A stretch of DNA of 64,000 nucleotides from an uncultured Paracoccaceae bacterium (GTDB taxonomy: Bacteria; Pseudomonadota; Alphaproteobacteria; Rhodobacterales; Rhodobacteraceae): positions 40,590-104,589 of the forward strand of contig CANMPK010000006.1 of NCBI GenBank assembly GCA_947499725.1, in the 5' to 3' direction. Shown one piece after another: positions 19,679 through 30,047 of the stretch. The notes under the pieces are model-generated. The model was not told the DNA's origin and did no database searches. It was given only the letters and a program-made list of their open reading frames with translations. Numbering within the stretch: position 1 is the stretch's first letter; each line of letters opens with the position of its first letter. The translations under genes were made by a program, and so were the position numbers.

Positions 19679-21598
19679 ATGATGTCGAAATACCCACAAA
19701 CCTATGCCGATTGGCAGGCGGATCCCGCGGCCTTTTGGGCCAATGCCGCTAAAGCAATTGATTGGTTCACCCCGCCGACGTCCACGTTCAATTCCGACAA
19801 AGGCGCCTATGGGCGTTGGTTTGATGGGGCGACATGCAATACCTGTTACAACTGCGTTGATCGCCATGTCGAAGCCGGCCACGGCGACCGCGCGGCTGTT
19901 ATTTATGATAGCCCTGTTACGGGAACCGCGAAAACCTATTCCTATGCCCAAACCAAGGACGAGGTCAGCGCGTTGGCGTCTGTTCTGCGTGGGCTAGGCG
20001 TCACCAAAGGTGATCGTGTTATTATATACATGCCAATGGTGCCTGAGGCGATCTTTGCGATGCTGGCCTGTGCGCGCCTTGGTGCGATCCATTCGGTTGT
20101 ATTCGGTGGTTTTGCTGCGCGCGAATTGGCAACCCGAATTGACGATGCTGCTCCAAAAGCGATCATTTCGGCGTCCTGTGGGATCGAGCCAAATCGGGTG
20201 ATCGCCTATAAGCCGTTATTGGATGAAGCGATTGAAATCGCATCGGCCAAGCCTGATCACTGTGTGATCTTGCAACGCGATACCCAGACATGTGAGCTGA
20301 TCGAAGGGCGCGATGTTGATTACGCGCAATCGGTTCAATCTGCCATTGCGGCTGGCGAGGGTACAGAATGTGTGCCGGTCGAGACGACTGATCCGCTTTA
20401 TATCCTTTATACATCGGGCACGACGGGCCAGCCCAAAGGCGTTGTTCGCGACAATGGCGGGCATATGGTCGCGCTGCGTTGGTCGATGGAGTATCACTAT
20501 GATATCAAACCGGGAGAAACCTTCTGGGCCGCCTCTGATGTGGGTTGGGTCGTTGGCCATTCCTATATCTGCTACGGACCATTGCTGAATGGCAGTGCAA
20601 CGGTTGTCTTTGAGGGCAAACCCGTTGGCACACCGGATGCTGGGGCGTTCTGGCGCGTGATCCAAGACCACAAAGTCGCGGCGATGTTCACCGCACCGAC
20701 CGCGCTTCGCGCGATCAAAAAGGTTGATCCCTCGGGGCTGCTTATTCAGGATTACGATCTAAGCAACTTCAGGACCTTGTTCTTGGCGGGTGAACGATCT
20801 GATCCGGCGACGATTGAATGGGCGCAGGAGAAACTCGACCGTCTTGTTATCGACCATTGGTGGCAAACCGAAACCGGATGGGCCATGTCTGGCAACCCTG
20901 TGGGGCTGGGGGCATTTCCGATCAAGCTTGGTTCACCTGGGAAACCAATGCCTGGTTACGATATCCGTGTGCTGGATGACGAGGGTAACCCTGTAGAAGC
21001 TGGTACGTTGGGGAATATCGTCTGCAAGCTACCGTTGCCCCCTTCGGGATTTCCTACATTGTGGAATGCTGAAGAGCGTTTCCGATCCTCCTATATGGAG
21101 GAGTTCCCTGGGTATTATGCGACATCTGACGCTGGTATGATCGACGAAGACGGATATGTTTTTATCATGGCGCGCACAGATGACATCATCAATGTCGCAG
21201 GGCACCGGTTGTCCACCGGCGCGATGGAGGAAGTTATCTCGGGGCATGAAGACATCGCCGAATGCGCAGTGGTGGGTGCAGCCGATGCGCTTAAGGGACA
21301 GATGCCGCTCGGATTTTTTGTTGTGAACGATGGTGTGGATCGCGACCCTGCTGACTTGGAAAAAGAACTGGTTCAGTTGGTCCGTGCCAAGATTGGCGCA
21401 GTTGCGGCGTTTAAATTGGCTGTGCCGGTAAAACGTTTGCCCAAAACGCGATCAGGCAAAGTGTTGCGTGGGACGATGCAAAAAATCGCAAACGGCGAGA
21501 CTTACAAGATACCCGCAGCGATTGATGACACAATGATTTTAACCGAAATCCACGAGGCGCTTGGCGCACGAAACTTGATTGGAAAACCCAATGATTGA
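19679..21598 (+). CDS. Acyl-CoA synthetase, propionyl-CoA/acetyl-CoA synthetase-like (PrpE/Acs type)
   Basis: [65 protein letters not shown]. Confidence 0.9.
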   Translation: MMSKYPQTYADWQADPAAFWANAAKAIDWFTPPTSTFNSDKGAYGRWFDGATCNTCYNCVDRHVEAGHGDRAAVIYDSPVTGTAKTYSYAQTKDEVSALASVLRGLGVTKGDRVIIYMPMVPEAIFAMLACARLGAIHSVVFGGFAARELATRIDDAAPKAIISASCGIEPNRVIAYKPLLDEAIEIASAKPDHCVILQRDTQTCELIEGRDVDYAQSVQSAIAAGEGTECVPVETTDPLYILYTSGTTGQPKGVVRDNGGHMVALRWSMEYHYDIKPGETFWAASDVGWVVGHSYICYGPLLNGSATVVFEGKPVGTPDAGAFWRVIQDHKVAAMFTAPTALRAIKKVDPSGLLIQDYDLSNFRTLFLAGERSDPATIEWAQEKLDRLVIDHWWQTETGWAMSGNPVGLGAFPIKLGSPGKPMPGYDIRVLDDEGNPVEAGTLGNIVCKLPLPPSGFPTLWNAEERFRSSYMEEFPGYYATSDAGMIDEDGYVFIMARTDDIINVAGHRLSTGAMEEVISGHEDIAECAVVGAADALKGQMPLGFFVVNDGVDRDPADLEKELVQLVRAKIGAVAAFKLAVPVKRLPKTRSGKVLRGTMQKIANGETYKIPAAIDDTMILTEIHEALGARNLIGKPND

Positions 21599-21935
21599 AC
21601 GCATTCACACATCTGAACGCATGAGCAAAATCGTCAAACACAACGGTGTCGCCTACCTTTGTGGTCAAGTCGGCGCGGGTGACAGCGTCGCCGAGCAAAC
21701 CGCTGACTGTCTGGCGCGTGTAGATGCGCTTCTTGCGGAGGCAGGCTCAGACCGCGAACACATTCTTCAGGCTGTAATTTGGGTGTCTGACATGGCTCAT
21801 TTCGCTGAAATGAACGCGGTGTGGGATGCTTGGGTGCCTGCCGGCCATGCGCCTGCCCGCGCCTGCGGCGAAGCCAAGCTTGCCCGCGATGTGTTGAAGG
21901 TAGAAATCATCGTTACCGCCGCCGTTAAATCGTAA
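21591..21935 (+). CDS. RidA family protein (enamine/imine deaminase-like)
   Basis: [28 protein letters not shown]...[41 protein letters not shown]; overlaps upstream stop by 8 bp; ORF track start is too early. Confidence 0.88.
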   Translation: MIERIHTSERMSKIVKHNGVAYLCGQVGAGDSVAEQTADCLARVDALLAEAGSDREHILQAVIWVSDMAHFAEMNAVWDAWVPAGHAPARACGEAKLARDVLKVEIIVTAAVKS

Positions 21936-21950
21936 ACAAAAGGATCGCCT

Positions 21951-22688
21951 ATGACTTATGCAGTAGAAATGAAAGATGTGAACAAGTTTTACGGAACGTT
22001 TCATGCCTTGAAGGGCATTAATCTTTCGGTGAAAAAGGGTGAGAAAATCGTGGTTTGCGGGCCGTCTGGTTCAGGTAAGTCAACGATGATCCGCACGATC
22101 AACCAGCTCGAAGAGCATCAATCCGGCGAGATATTGATCAACGGTGACCCGATCAACGCCGATGCGCCAGATATCGAAGAAATGCGTCGTGAGGTGGGGA
22201 TGTGTTTCCAGCATTTTAATCTCTTCCCGCATCTGTCCATTTTGGAAAACTGCACGCTTGCACCGATGCTTGCGCGTAAAGAAACCCAAGCAGATGCAGA
22301 GGCGACCGCGATGGCATTCTTGGAAAAAGTTCAAATCGCCAACCAAGCCGACAAATTTCCAGGTCAACTGTCTGGCGGTCAACAACAGCGTGTTGCGATC
22401 GCGCGGGCACTTTGCATGAAGCCGGAAATTTTGCTCTTTGATGAACCGACTTCGGCGCTTGATCCCGAGATGATTGGTGAGGTTTTGGATGTCATGGAAA
22501 CATTGGCCCAAGAAGGCATGACGATGGTCTGCGTGACGCATGAAATGGGTTTTGCGCGCAAGGTTGCTGACCGTGTTATCTTTATGGATGCCGGGGAAAT
22601 CATCGAAGAAAGCGATCCGGAAACTTTCTTCACCTCGCCAGCCAATGAGCGGACACGGAACTTCTTAGATCAAGTTCTCACTCACTAA
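21951..22688 (+). CDS. Amino-acid ABC transporter ATP-binding protein (AapP/GlnQ-like)
   Basis: Walker [10 protein letters not shown], signature [15 protein letters not shown], Walker [17 protein letters not shown]. Confidence 0.95.
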   Translation: MTYAVEMKDVNKFYGTFHALKGINLSVKKGEKIVVCGPSGSGKSTMIRTINQLEEHQSGEILINGDPINADAPDIEEMRREVGMCFQHFNLFPHLSILENCTLAPMLARKETQADAEATAMAFLEKVQIANQADKFPGQLSGGQQQRVAIARALCMKPEILLFDEPTSALDPEMIGEVLDVMETLAQEGMTMVCVTHEMGFARKVADRVIFMDAGEIIEESDPETFFTSPANERTRNFLDQVLTH

Positions 22689-22729
22689 TAAACTAGCGGC
22701 GCTTCAGCTACACGCAAACTCGAGGGCTC

Positions 22730-24466
22730 GTGATGATACACAACTACGTTCCGATATTGTCGTGGGGCCGGCGTTATTCGAAAAAGATAATGCTGGAGGA
22801 TCTGCTTGCTGCTGTGATCGTCACGGTCATGCTTATCCCGCAATCTTTGGCCTATGCATTGCTTGCTGGCCTGCCTCCCGAGGCAGGCCTATATGCGTCC
22901 ATAGCGCCGATCATCCTCTATGCGATCTTTGGGACAAGCAGCGCACTTGCTGTTGGTCCTGTTGCTGTTGTTTCCCTGATGACCGCCGCAACGCTCAGCC
23001 AGATCGCTGAACAAGGTACAATGGGATACGCGATTGCTGCGCTTTCTCTGGCGGGATTGTCTGGGCTTATCTTGCTTGTGATGGGCATGCTTCGCCTTGG
23101 ATTTATCGCGAATTTTCTTTCTCATCCTGTGATGTCTGGGTTTGTCTCGGCATCAGGGATTATTATCGCCGCAAGCCAAATTCAACATATCCTCGGCATC
23201 GACGCATCTGGCCAAAGCTTGTGGCAGTTGATGCAGTCATTGAGTAAAAACATTTCGCAAACAAACATCTATACAGCCGTGATTGGCGTTTGTGCTACTG
23301 CATTTTTGTTCTGGATGCGGCTTGGGTTGAAGCCACTTTTGAGCAGGCTAGGGGTAGGGGCACCCTTGGCTGGGGCCGTCGTCAAGATTGGACCTATTTT
23401 CGTTGTCGTTCTCACAACCCTCGCTGTATGGCTCGCGGGACTGATGAACAAAGGTGTCCGAATTGTCGGGGAGGTACCTCAGAGTTTGCCTCCATTGACG
23501 TTCCCGTCTTTGTCCACAGAGTTATTAGATGCATTGGTGATGCCAGCGATCTTAATCTCGATCATTGGTTTCGTGGAATCTATTGCTGTGGCTCAAACTC
23601 TAGCGGCTAAAAAACGCGAGCGAATTGACCCAGACCAGGAGTTGATTGGATTGGGCGCTGCGAATATCGGTGCATCTCTCACGGGCGGCTTCCCGGTGAC
23701 CGGCGGTTTCTCTCGGTCGGTGGTGAATTTTGATGCGGGGGCTGCAACACCTGCGGCGGGGGCCTTTACGGCGATCGGGTTGGCCTGTGCCGCGCTTTTC
23801 TTGACCCCACTGATCTATTTCCTACCTAAGGCAACACTGGCGGCCACGATCATTGTCGCGGTGGCCAATTTGGTTGATTTCAGTGTTCTACGCCGGAGCT
23901 GGTCGTATTCAAAACCGGACTTTGCGGCCGTGTTCGTGACACTCATTCTGACCTTGGGGTTCGGCGTTGAGGCCGGTGTCTCAGTCGGAGTAGGGGTGTC
24001 AATTTTGCTCCACCTATACCGGACATCAAAGCCCCATATTGCCGAAGTTGGTCTTATTGAAGGAACGGAACATTTTCGTAATGTGCTGCGACATGACGTT
24101 CAGACGGATCCGAGCGTGATCAGCCTGCGTGTCGATGAAAGCCTTTATTTCGCCAATGCGCACTACCTAGAAGAGGCGATCTACAATAGGGTTATGGGGG
24201 ATACAGCGGTACGTCATGTGATCTTGCAATGCTCAGCGGTGAACGACATTGATCTCAGCGCGCTTGAGGCACTGGAGACGATTAACAAGGTACTAAATGA
24301 GATGGATGTGAAACTTCATCTTTCAGAAGTGAAAGGGCCAGTTATGGATCATCTTGGATCGGAGCAATTCTTAAGCGACCTCACAGGTTTTGTTTTTCTC
24401 TCTCAATTTGAAGCCGTAAAAGCGGTAGGTCGACATTCAAAAAATGAAACTTTACTCACTCGTTAA
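22730..24466 (+). CDS. SulP family inorganic anion transporter with C-terminal STAS domain
   Basis: LLAAVIVTVMLIPQSLAYALLAGLPPEAGLYASIAPIILYAIFGTSSALAVGPVAVVSLM; C-terminal STAS-like HVILQCSAVNDIDLSALEALETIN. Confidence 0.94.
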   Translation: MMIHNYVPILSWGRRYSKKIMLEDLLAAVIVTVMLIPQSLAYALLAGLPPEAGLYASIAPIILYAIFGTSSALAVGPVAVVSLMTAATLSQIAEQGTMGYAIAALSLAGLSGLILLVMGMLRLGFIANFLSHPVMSGFVSASGIIIAASQIQHILGIDASGQSLWQLMQSLSKNISQTNIYTAVIGVCATAFLFWMRLGLKPLLSRLGVGAPLAGAVVKIGPIFVVVLTTLAVWLAGLMNKGVRIVGEVPQSLPPLTFPSLSTELLDALVMPAILISIIGFVESIAVAQTLAAKKRERIDPDQELIGLGAANIGASLTGGFPVTGGFSRSVVNFDAGAATPAAGAFTAIGLACAALFLTPLIYFLPKATLAATIIVAVANLVDFSVLRRSWSYSKPDFAAVFVTLILTLGFGVEAGVSVGVGVSILLHLYRTSKPHIAEVGLIEGTEHFRNVLRHDVQTDPSVISLRVDESLYFANAHYLEEAIYNRVMGDTAVRHVILQCSAVNDIDLSALEALETINKVLNEMDVKLHLSEVKGPVMDHLGSEQFLSDLTGFVFLSQFEAVKAVGRHSKNETLLTR

Positions 24467-24580
24467 GTCGCTTAGAGGCGCGGGACGACAACCGCTCTCC
24501 ATTAAATGTGTTCGCCCTTCTAAAGCGTGCATTTCAATCGAGGAAATTTACGGCGGTTGCGCCCTCCCGCAACCAATAAA

Positions 24581-24607
24581 ACCCGCCAAAAATGGCGGGT
24601 CTTTTTG
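24581..24607 (+). terminator. Rho-independent terminator
   Basis: ACCCGCC aaaaat GGCGGGT followed by CTTTTTG. Confidence 0.85.
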
Positions 24608-24784
24608 ATTCTAAGGGACCGAAATCTAGCGCCTCTAGTAAACCATACGGCGATACATCTCGGCTTTACTTGACCCCTAAATGAAATCGACTTTAGAGTG
24701 CATGATGGTTAATCACATGCCGACCACATCACCCGTGCTGGAGCAGAAGATCGCTACGTGTCGCCCCCAAAAAGGCGGCTCTTG

Positions 24785-26284
24785 ATGCAAAGTAGCCGTG
24801 CGATCCTCCTGAACAAACAAGATAATATTGCAGTGGCTTGCTGTAATATTTCTAAAGGTATCAAGGCTTTAGGTGTGGTTTTGCGTGAGGCCATACCAAA
24901 TGGTCATAAGTTCGCGATTGCCGATATCTCATTCGGTTCGCCGATTGTGAAATATGGCCAATACATGGGAGTCGCTACAGTCGACATCCGAAAGGGCGAC
25001 CATGTGCACAGCCACAACGTTGCCATGCCGCAAGACAATCACCTCTCTCAAGCCCCTAACAAAACGACTTCTTTACCCATTCCAGAAAACCGTTTCTTTC
25101 AAGGTTACGCACGCACGACTGGCAAGGTCGGCACCCGCAACTACATTGGCATTCTCGCGTCGGTGAATTGTTCTGCGACGGTCTGCGGCGCGATTGCTGA
25201 GGCCGCAAACCGTGTCCTGAAGCCTTTATTTCCAAACATCGATGGGTTCACCGCAATCGTGCATGACCAAGGGTGTGGCATGGCCAATCAAGGGGAAGGT
25301 TTTGAGACCTTAGTACGCACCTTAAAAGGCTACCGAGATCACCCGAACTTTGGTGGGGTTCTGATCGTTGGACTGGGTTGTGAAGTGAACCAGCTAACTC
25401 TCTATCAACGTAGCGATTGGACGAAAGAACGGTTCGCCACGTTCAATATCCAAGAGGTCGGTGGCTCGCGTTCTGCTGTTCAGAGGGCGGTTGAAATACT
25501 GAAGCCAATCGCCGAAGCCGCATCCAAAGATCAACGCAGCTCACAGCCGGTCAGCAACCTCGTTTTGGGCATGCAATGTGGTGGGTCCGATGGGTTTTCT
25601 GGAATAACGGCCAATCCGGCCTTAGGTGTGGCCTCTGATCTCTTGGTGGCCGCTGGCGGTACATCGTTGCTTTCAGAGACGCCCGAGATCTATGGCGCCG
25701 AGCATTTGCTCATAGCACGGTCTGAAACGCCCGCGGCTGACAAGATACGAGGGATGATTGATTGGTGGCGCAGCTACGTCGCCCGCAATGATGCCTCGCT
25801 TGATAACAACCCTTCGCCAGGGAACAAATTAGGCGGTCTGACCACCATTCTTGAAAAGTCTCTCGGTGCAGTGGCCAAGGCCGGAATGGCACCTGTCAGC
25901 GATGCAATCGCCTATGCAGAGCCTGTGGCAACCAAAGGGCTCGTCTTTATGGATAGCCCGGGATACGATCCCGTTGCCGCAACGGGGCAGGTCGCCAGCG
26001 GCGCAAACCTGATTGCCTTTACAACGGGGCGCGGGTCTTGCTTTGGCGCGAAGCCGACGCCTTCAATCAAGCTGTCCTCTAACAGCCAGCTCTTTCAGAA
26101 CATGCCTGAAGACATAGATCTGAACTGCGGTGTTATCTTAGATGAGGGTATCAGCCTGCAACAGATGGGCGCGCAGATCTATGAGACATTGCTCGACGTG
26201 GCCTCTGGTGAAACAACCAAATCCGAAGCCTTTGGCTATGGCGATAATGAATTTGTACCATGGAAAATTGGCGCTGTTTTGTAA
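24785..26284 (+). CDS. UxaA-family hydrolase (altronate/galactarate dehydratase-like, N-terminal SAF region)
   Basis: N-terminal SAF-like region (IRKGDHVHSHNV) and UxaA-like RTTGKVGTRNYIGILASVNCSATV...HDQGCGMANQGEGFETLVRTLKGY; probable start ATG 24785. Confidence 0.85.
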   Translation: MQSSRAILLNKQDNIAVACCNISKGIKALGVVLREAIPNGHKFAIADISFGSPIVKYGQYMGVATVDIRKGDHVHSHNVAMPQDNHLSQAPNKTTSLPIPENRFFQGYARTTGKVGTRNYIGILASVNCSATVCGAIAEAANRVLKPLFPNIDGFTAIVHDQGCGMANQGEGFETLVRTLKGYRDHPNFGGVLIVGLGCEVNQLTLYQRSDWTKERFATFNIQEVGGSRSAVQRAVEILKPIAEAASKDQRSSQPVSNLVLGMQCGGSDGFSGITANPALGVASDLLVAAGGTSLLSETPEIYGAEHLLIARSETPAADKIRGMIDWWRSYVARNDASLDNNPSPGNKLGGLTTILEKSLGAVAKAGMAPVSDAIAYAEPVATKGLVFMDSPGYDPVAATGQVASGANLIAFTTGRGSCFGAKPTPSIKLSSNSQLFQNMPEDIDLNCGVILDEGISLQQMGAQIYETLLDVASGETTKSEAFGYGDNEFVPWKIGAVL

Positions 26285-26348
26285 GGGAAGACCCATCTCA
26301 GTGCGCAAGTGAGGTTCAGACGCCAATGCGCCTGAACCTAAGGGCGTG

Positions 26349-27713
26349 TTAATAGAAGTAACGTAGCCAGATATAGATATTGGCGATCACCAATGTCAGC
26401 AGCATGATTGGGAAAGCCATCTTCATGAACTGCACAAAGCCAATCGGCTGTTTGGCTTTCTCAGCGAAGGCCGCGACAGACAGGTTCGCGCTTGCGCCTA
26501 GCAATGTGCCGTTCCCGCCCAAGCATGCGCCAAGCGCCAAAGACCACCACAGTGGCTCGATGGATTGATCGCCAAAGTTGCCAGCGGCCGCTTCGATCAT
26601 TGGGATCATCGTGGCCACGAACGGGATGTTGTCTAGGATCGCTGACAGCAGACCTGCGGACCAGAAGATCAGGAAGGCCGTCCATTTCAGATCGCCATTC
26701 GTCACGTTCAGCGCAAAATCTGCGAACATCTGCAACAAGCCCACATGTTCTACGCCAGCCACGATCACAAACAGGCCCGCGAAGAACAGGATGGTGATCC
26801 ATTCCACTTCGCCAAAGATATGATGCACGGATTCAGATTGCTCTTCCGCACTCTCATGCCAATAGGCCAGCAGCATCAAAAGTGCCGCGCCGGCCAAAGC
26901 AGAGGTGCCTGGCTGAATGCCGTACCCATGACCCACTGTGAAACCAAAGATCACAAGGGCAAGTACACTCAGAGATTTCACCATCAAACGCACATCCTGA
27001 ATGGCGCCAGAGGCGTCGAACTTCATGATGCGGTCACGGGATTCCTGCGGGATTTCAGACAATGTTTTGCGATAGGTGAAATAGATGATCGCTGTCACGA
27101 CCACCAAACAGATCGCTGCAATCGGCGCGAGGTTCACAACAAAATCGTTAAAGCTCAGCCCCGTTGCAGAGCCGATCAGAATGTTGGGGGGATCACCAAT
27201 CAATGTCGCTGTGCCGCCAATGTTAGACGCCAAGATTTCCGCCATAAAGAACGGCAAAACCTTTGTCTCCAAAGCTTCGGTGATCAGCAAAGTGATCGGA
27301 GCAATCAGCAGAACAGTGGTCACGTTGTCCAGCAATGCCGAGAACACCGCCGTGATCAACGTCAGCATGATTAGAATGCCCACAGGGTTCGCGTTCACCC
27401 ATTTTGAAGCCGTAATGGCCACAAACTGGAAAAGGCCGGATTTAGATGTGATGGCCACGATCACCATCATCCCAATCAACAAGGCGAGGGTGTTTGCATC
27501 AACACCAGCCACAGCTTGCTGCTGGTTCAGAATGCCAAAGATAACCATCATCGCCGCACCAAGCATCGCGAGAATGGCGCGGTTCAGTTTTTCGCTGATC
27601 AGCAAAGTGTAGGTCAGAATAAGGATCGCAGTTGCAACCCAAAACGGAGAGATGCCCAACAGGTCGGGCAGGGAGAACGCATGTCCCCCGTGTAGGTCTG
27701 GATGTTCAGTCAA
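26349..27713 (-). CDS. ArsB/NhaD-type (SLC13/ion transporter superfamily) transporter
   Basis: TAVFSALLDNVTTVLLIAPITLLITEAL; ASNIGGTATLIGDPPNILIGSATGLSFNDFV; SAGLLSAILDNIPFVATMIPMIEA. Confidence 0.9.
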   Translation of the reverse strand: MTEHPDLHGGHAFSLPDLLGISPFWVATAILILTYTLLISEKLNRAILAMLGAAMMVIFGILNQQQAVAGVDANTLALLIGMMVIVAITSKSGLFQFVAITASKWVNANPVGILIMLTLITAVFSALLDNVTTVLLIAPITLLITEALETKVLPFFMAEILASNIGGTATLIGDPPNILIGSATGLSFNDFVVNLAPIAAICLVVVTAIIYFTYRKTLSEIPQESRDRIMKFDASGAIQDVRLMVKSLSVLALVIFGFTVGHGYGIQPGTSALAGAALLMLLAYWHESAEEQSESVHHIFGEVEWITILFFAGLFVIVAGVEHVGLLQMFADFALNVTNGDLKWTAFLIFWSAGLLSAILDNIPFVATMIPMIEAAAGNFGDQSIEPLWWSLALGACLGGNGTLLGASANLSVAAFAEKAKQPIGFVQFMKMAFPIMLLTLVIANIYIWLRYFY

Positions 27714-27736
27714 GGTAGTGCTCCGCCGTAAAGGCT

Positions 27737-28231
27737 TTATGTGTCGTTCAGGATAGAATCCAAAAGAGAGTTCGCGCTTACAGTGCCCACGAACTTCTGC
27801 GTCTCTTCCTCAACGAGGATGACGTGACGTTTGAATTTATTGATCATGAAAATCCCTTCCATCACCGGCGTATCCGGCGTGGTGACTGGGATATTTTCGG
27901 GCAGAGACATGTTGTCAGCAACACGCTCGTCCTTCAGTGCATCGATGCGCTCTTCGAAATCTGCCTTAGACAGGTTCATGAAGTTCAGGTTGTCCAAACC
28001 CATGCGAGTCAATGCAGGGTTATTGGTCATTGTGACGGCTTTTGGCAGGATCAGCTTAAGCAATGTCGGTGCGGTGAACACCCCAACATACGTGCCATCT
28101 GTATCAACAACCGGCAAAAACCGAGCGCGGCTTTCTTTGATAATACGCAACGCCGTTGCCACGTTCTCAGTGGGTTCAACTGTTTTTTGGATGTGTGGAG
28201 GCACCATCACATCACGACAGGTCAGGCCCAT
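27737..28231 (-). CDS. CBS-domain protein (two CBS repeats), upstream of the transporter in the same operon
   Basis: MGLTCRDVMVPPHIQKTVEPTENVATALRIIKESRARFLPVVDTDGTYVGVFTAPTLL...VTTPDTPVMEGIFMINKFKRHVILVEEETQKFVGTVS. Confidence 0.85.
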   Translation of the reverse strand: MGLTCRDVMVPPHIQKTVEPTENVATALRIIKESRARFLPVVDTDGTYVGVFTAPTLLKLILPKAVTMTNNPALTRMGLDNLNFMNLSKADFEERIDALKDERVADNMSLPENIPVTTPDTPVMEGIFMINKFKRHVILVEEETQKFVGTVSANSLLDSILNDT

Positions 28232-28610
28232 TTTGTCCCCTTCCTAAGTCTTTTGACTAAGTTTTTTGGTTTGCCCAAGCATGTTGGCCTAGCTGTTGAA
28301 AAAGCGCGGATCGCCAAAGTCGGGTTACCTGCGCGATAAACCGATTTGATGAGTCTGACCAATGCTTTTTTATGGTTTTCTATGCAAAAATGTACAAAAA
28401 ACAGTCAGTTTGAAAATTAGTGCTGCTTCGGGTTTTCCGAAAAGAAACTTTGTAAATTTTGCACTCAATCGCGCGGCGATTTGGAGCCTCGTTTTTCAGA
28501 ATTGTGCAATCAAACATCTATGGCGGACAGATATTTCTTAGGTCATTAAACTTTGTTTAAATTACTCCGCTAAATCTGCTAGTTCTGATGCAAAAGAGCA
28601 GGAAAATGTT

Positions 28611-30044
28611 ATGACGATCACCCCAGTATTGCTTTGCGGCGGGTCTGGCACGCGGCTTTGGCCCTTGTCACGCAAAAGCTATCCCAAGCAATTTGCGCCT
28701 CTGATGGGCGAGGAAACCCTGTTTCAAGCGGCGGCCAAGCGCCTCAGCGGGGCGGGGGGCACTGTGACATTCAAAGCGCCAATGGTGCTGACCAATTCTG
28801 ATTTTCGCTTTATCGTTGCTGAACAATTGCAAGCCGTTGGGATTGATCCAGGCGCGATTATGATCGAACCGGAAGGGCGCAATACGGCGCCAGCCGTTTT
28901 GGCCGCAGCGCTTCAAGCCCACAAAGAGGATGCAGATGCGGTGCTATTGGTTGCGCCCTCTGATCACGTGGTGCCAGATAAAGCCGCCTTTGCTCAAGCG
29001 GTCGCAAAGGGTATGTCTGCGGTTCAGCAAGGCCAGCTTGTGACCTTTGGGATCACGCCAACCCATGCAGAAACGGCCTATGGCTATCTAGAGCTTTCAG
29101 AAACACCCGACGCAGAAGGCAACCCAGTTGCGCTGAAGCGGTTTGTCGAAAAGCCAGATCAAACGCGCGCCGCAGAAATGCTAGCGGCGGGCAATTTCAA
29201 ATGGAATGCAGGCATCTTCCTGTTCCGCGCGGCGGATATGATCGCAGCCTTTGAAGCCTATTGCCCAGATTTGCTTGGGCCGGTGCAGCAGTCTTTGGAT
29301 GACGCGGAAATCGATCTCGGCTTCCTGCGACTGGCCCCTGCACCTTGGGCAAAGGCCGAAGATATCTCGATTGACTATGCCGTCATGGAAAAGGCCGACA
29401 ACCTGTCAGTGGTGCCATTCGATGAAGCTTGGTCCGATCTTGGCGGTTGGGACGCCGTTTGGCGCGAAAGCACCCCTGACAGCGCAGGTGTCGTGACCAG
29501 CGGTGAGGCCACAGCGATTGATTGCCACAACACATTGCTCCGTTCGGAAAGCGCAAACCTCGAATTGGTGGGGATTGGGCTTGAAAATATCATGGCCATC
29601 GCCATGCCAGATGCGGTGCTTGTCGCCGATATGAGCGATGCGCAAAACGTGAAAAAAGCCGTGGCTGCGCTGAAGGCCAAAAGCGCGTCGCAAGCCACGC
29701 AATTCCCCAAAGACCACCGCCCATGGGGCTGGTTTGAAAGCCTTGTGGTTGGCGGGCGTTTCCAAGTGAAGCGCATTCAGGTGCATCCAGGGGCGTCCTT
29801 GTCTCTGCAAAGCCATGTGCACCGCTCTGAACATTGGATCGTCGTGGAAGGCACTGCCAAAGTCACCATCGATGATGAAGTGAAATTGGTCACAGAAAAC
29901 CAATCGGTCTACATTCCGGTCGGGGCAAAACATCGGATGGAAAATCCGGGGAAAGTTCCCATGGTTTTAATTGAGGTACAAACGGGCGCCTATGTCGGAG
30001 AAGACGACATCGTGCGTTACGAAGATGTTTACGCAAGGAAGTAA
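28611..30044 (+). CDS. manC: Mannose-1-phosphate guanylyltransferase/mannose-6-phosphate isomerase (bifunctional)
   Basis: PVLLCGGSGTRLWPLSRKSYPKQF; C-terminal PHRPWGWFESLVVGGRFQVKRIQVHPGASLSLQSHVHRSEHWIVVEGTA. Confidence 0.95.
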   Translation: MTITPVLLCGGSGTRLWPLSRKSYPKQFAPLMGEETLFQAAAKRLSGAGGTVTFKAPMVLTNSDFRFIVAEQLQAVGIDPGAIMIEPEGRNTAPAVLAAALQAHKEDADAVLLVAPSDHVVPDKAAFAQAVAKGMSAVQQGQLVTFGITPTHAETAYGYLELSETPDAEGNPVALKRFVEKPDQTRAAEMLAAGNFKWNAGIFLFRAADMIAAFEAYCPDLLGPVQQSLDDAEIDLGFLRLAPAPWAKAEDISIDYAVMEKADNLSVVPFDEAWSDLGGWDAVWRESTPDSAGVVTSGEATAIDCHNTLLRSESANLELVGIGLENIMAIAMPDAVLVADMSDAQNVKKAVAALKAKSASQATQFPKDHRPWGWFESLVVGGRFQVKRIQVHPGASLSLQSHVHRSEHWIVVEGTAKVTIDDEVKLVTENQSVYIPVGAKHRMENPGKVPMVLIEVQTGAYVGEDDIVRYEDVYARK

Positions 30045-30047
30045 CCC

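Noticed and set aside
24581-24607. Inverted repeat after SulP considered as novel element
   Set aside because: Simple GC stem followed by a T-tract; ordinary terminator.
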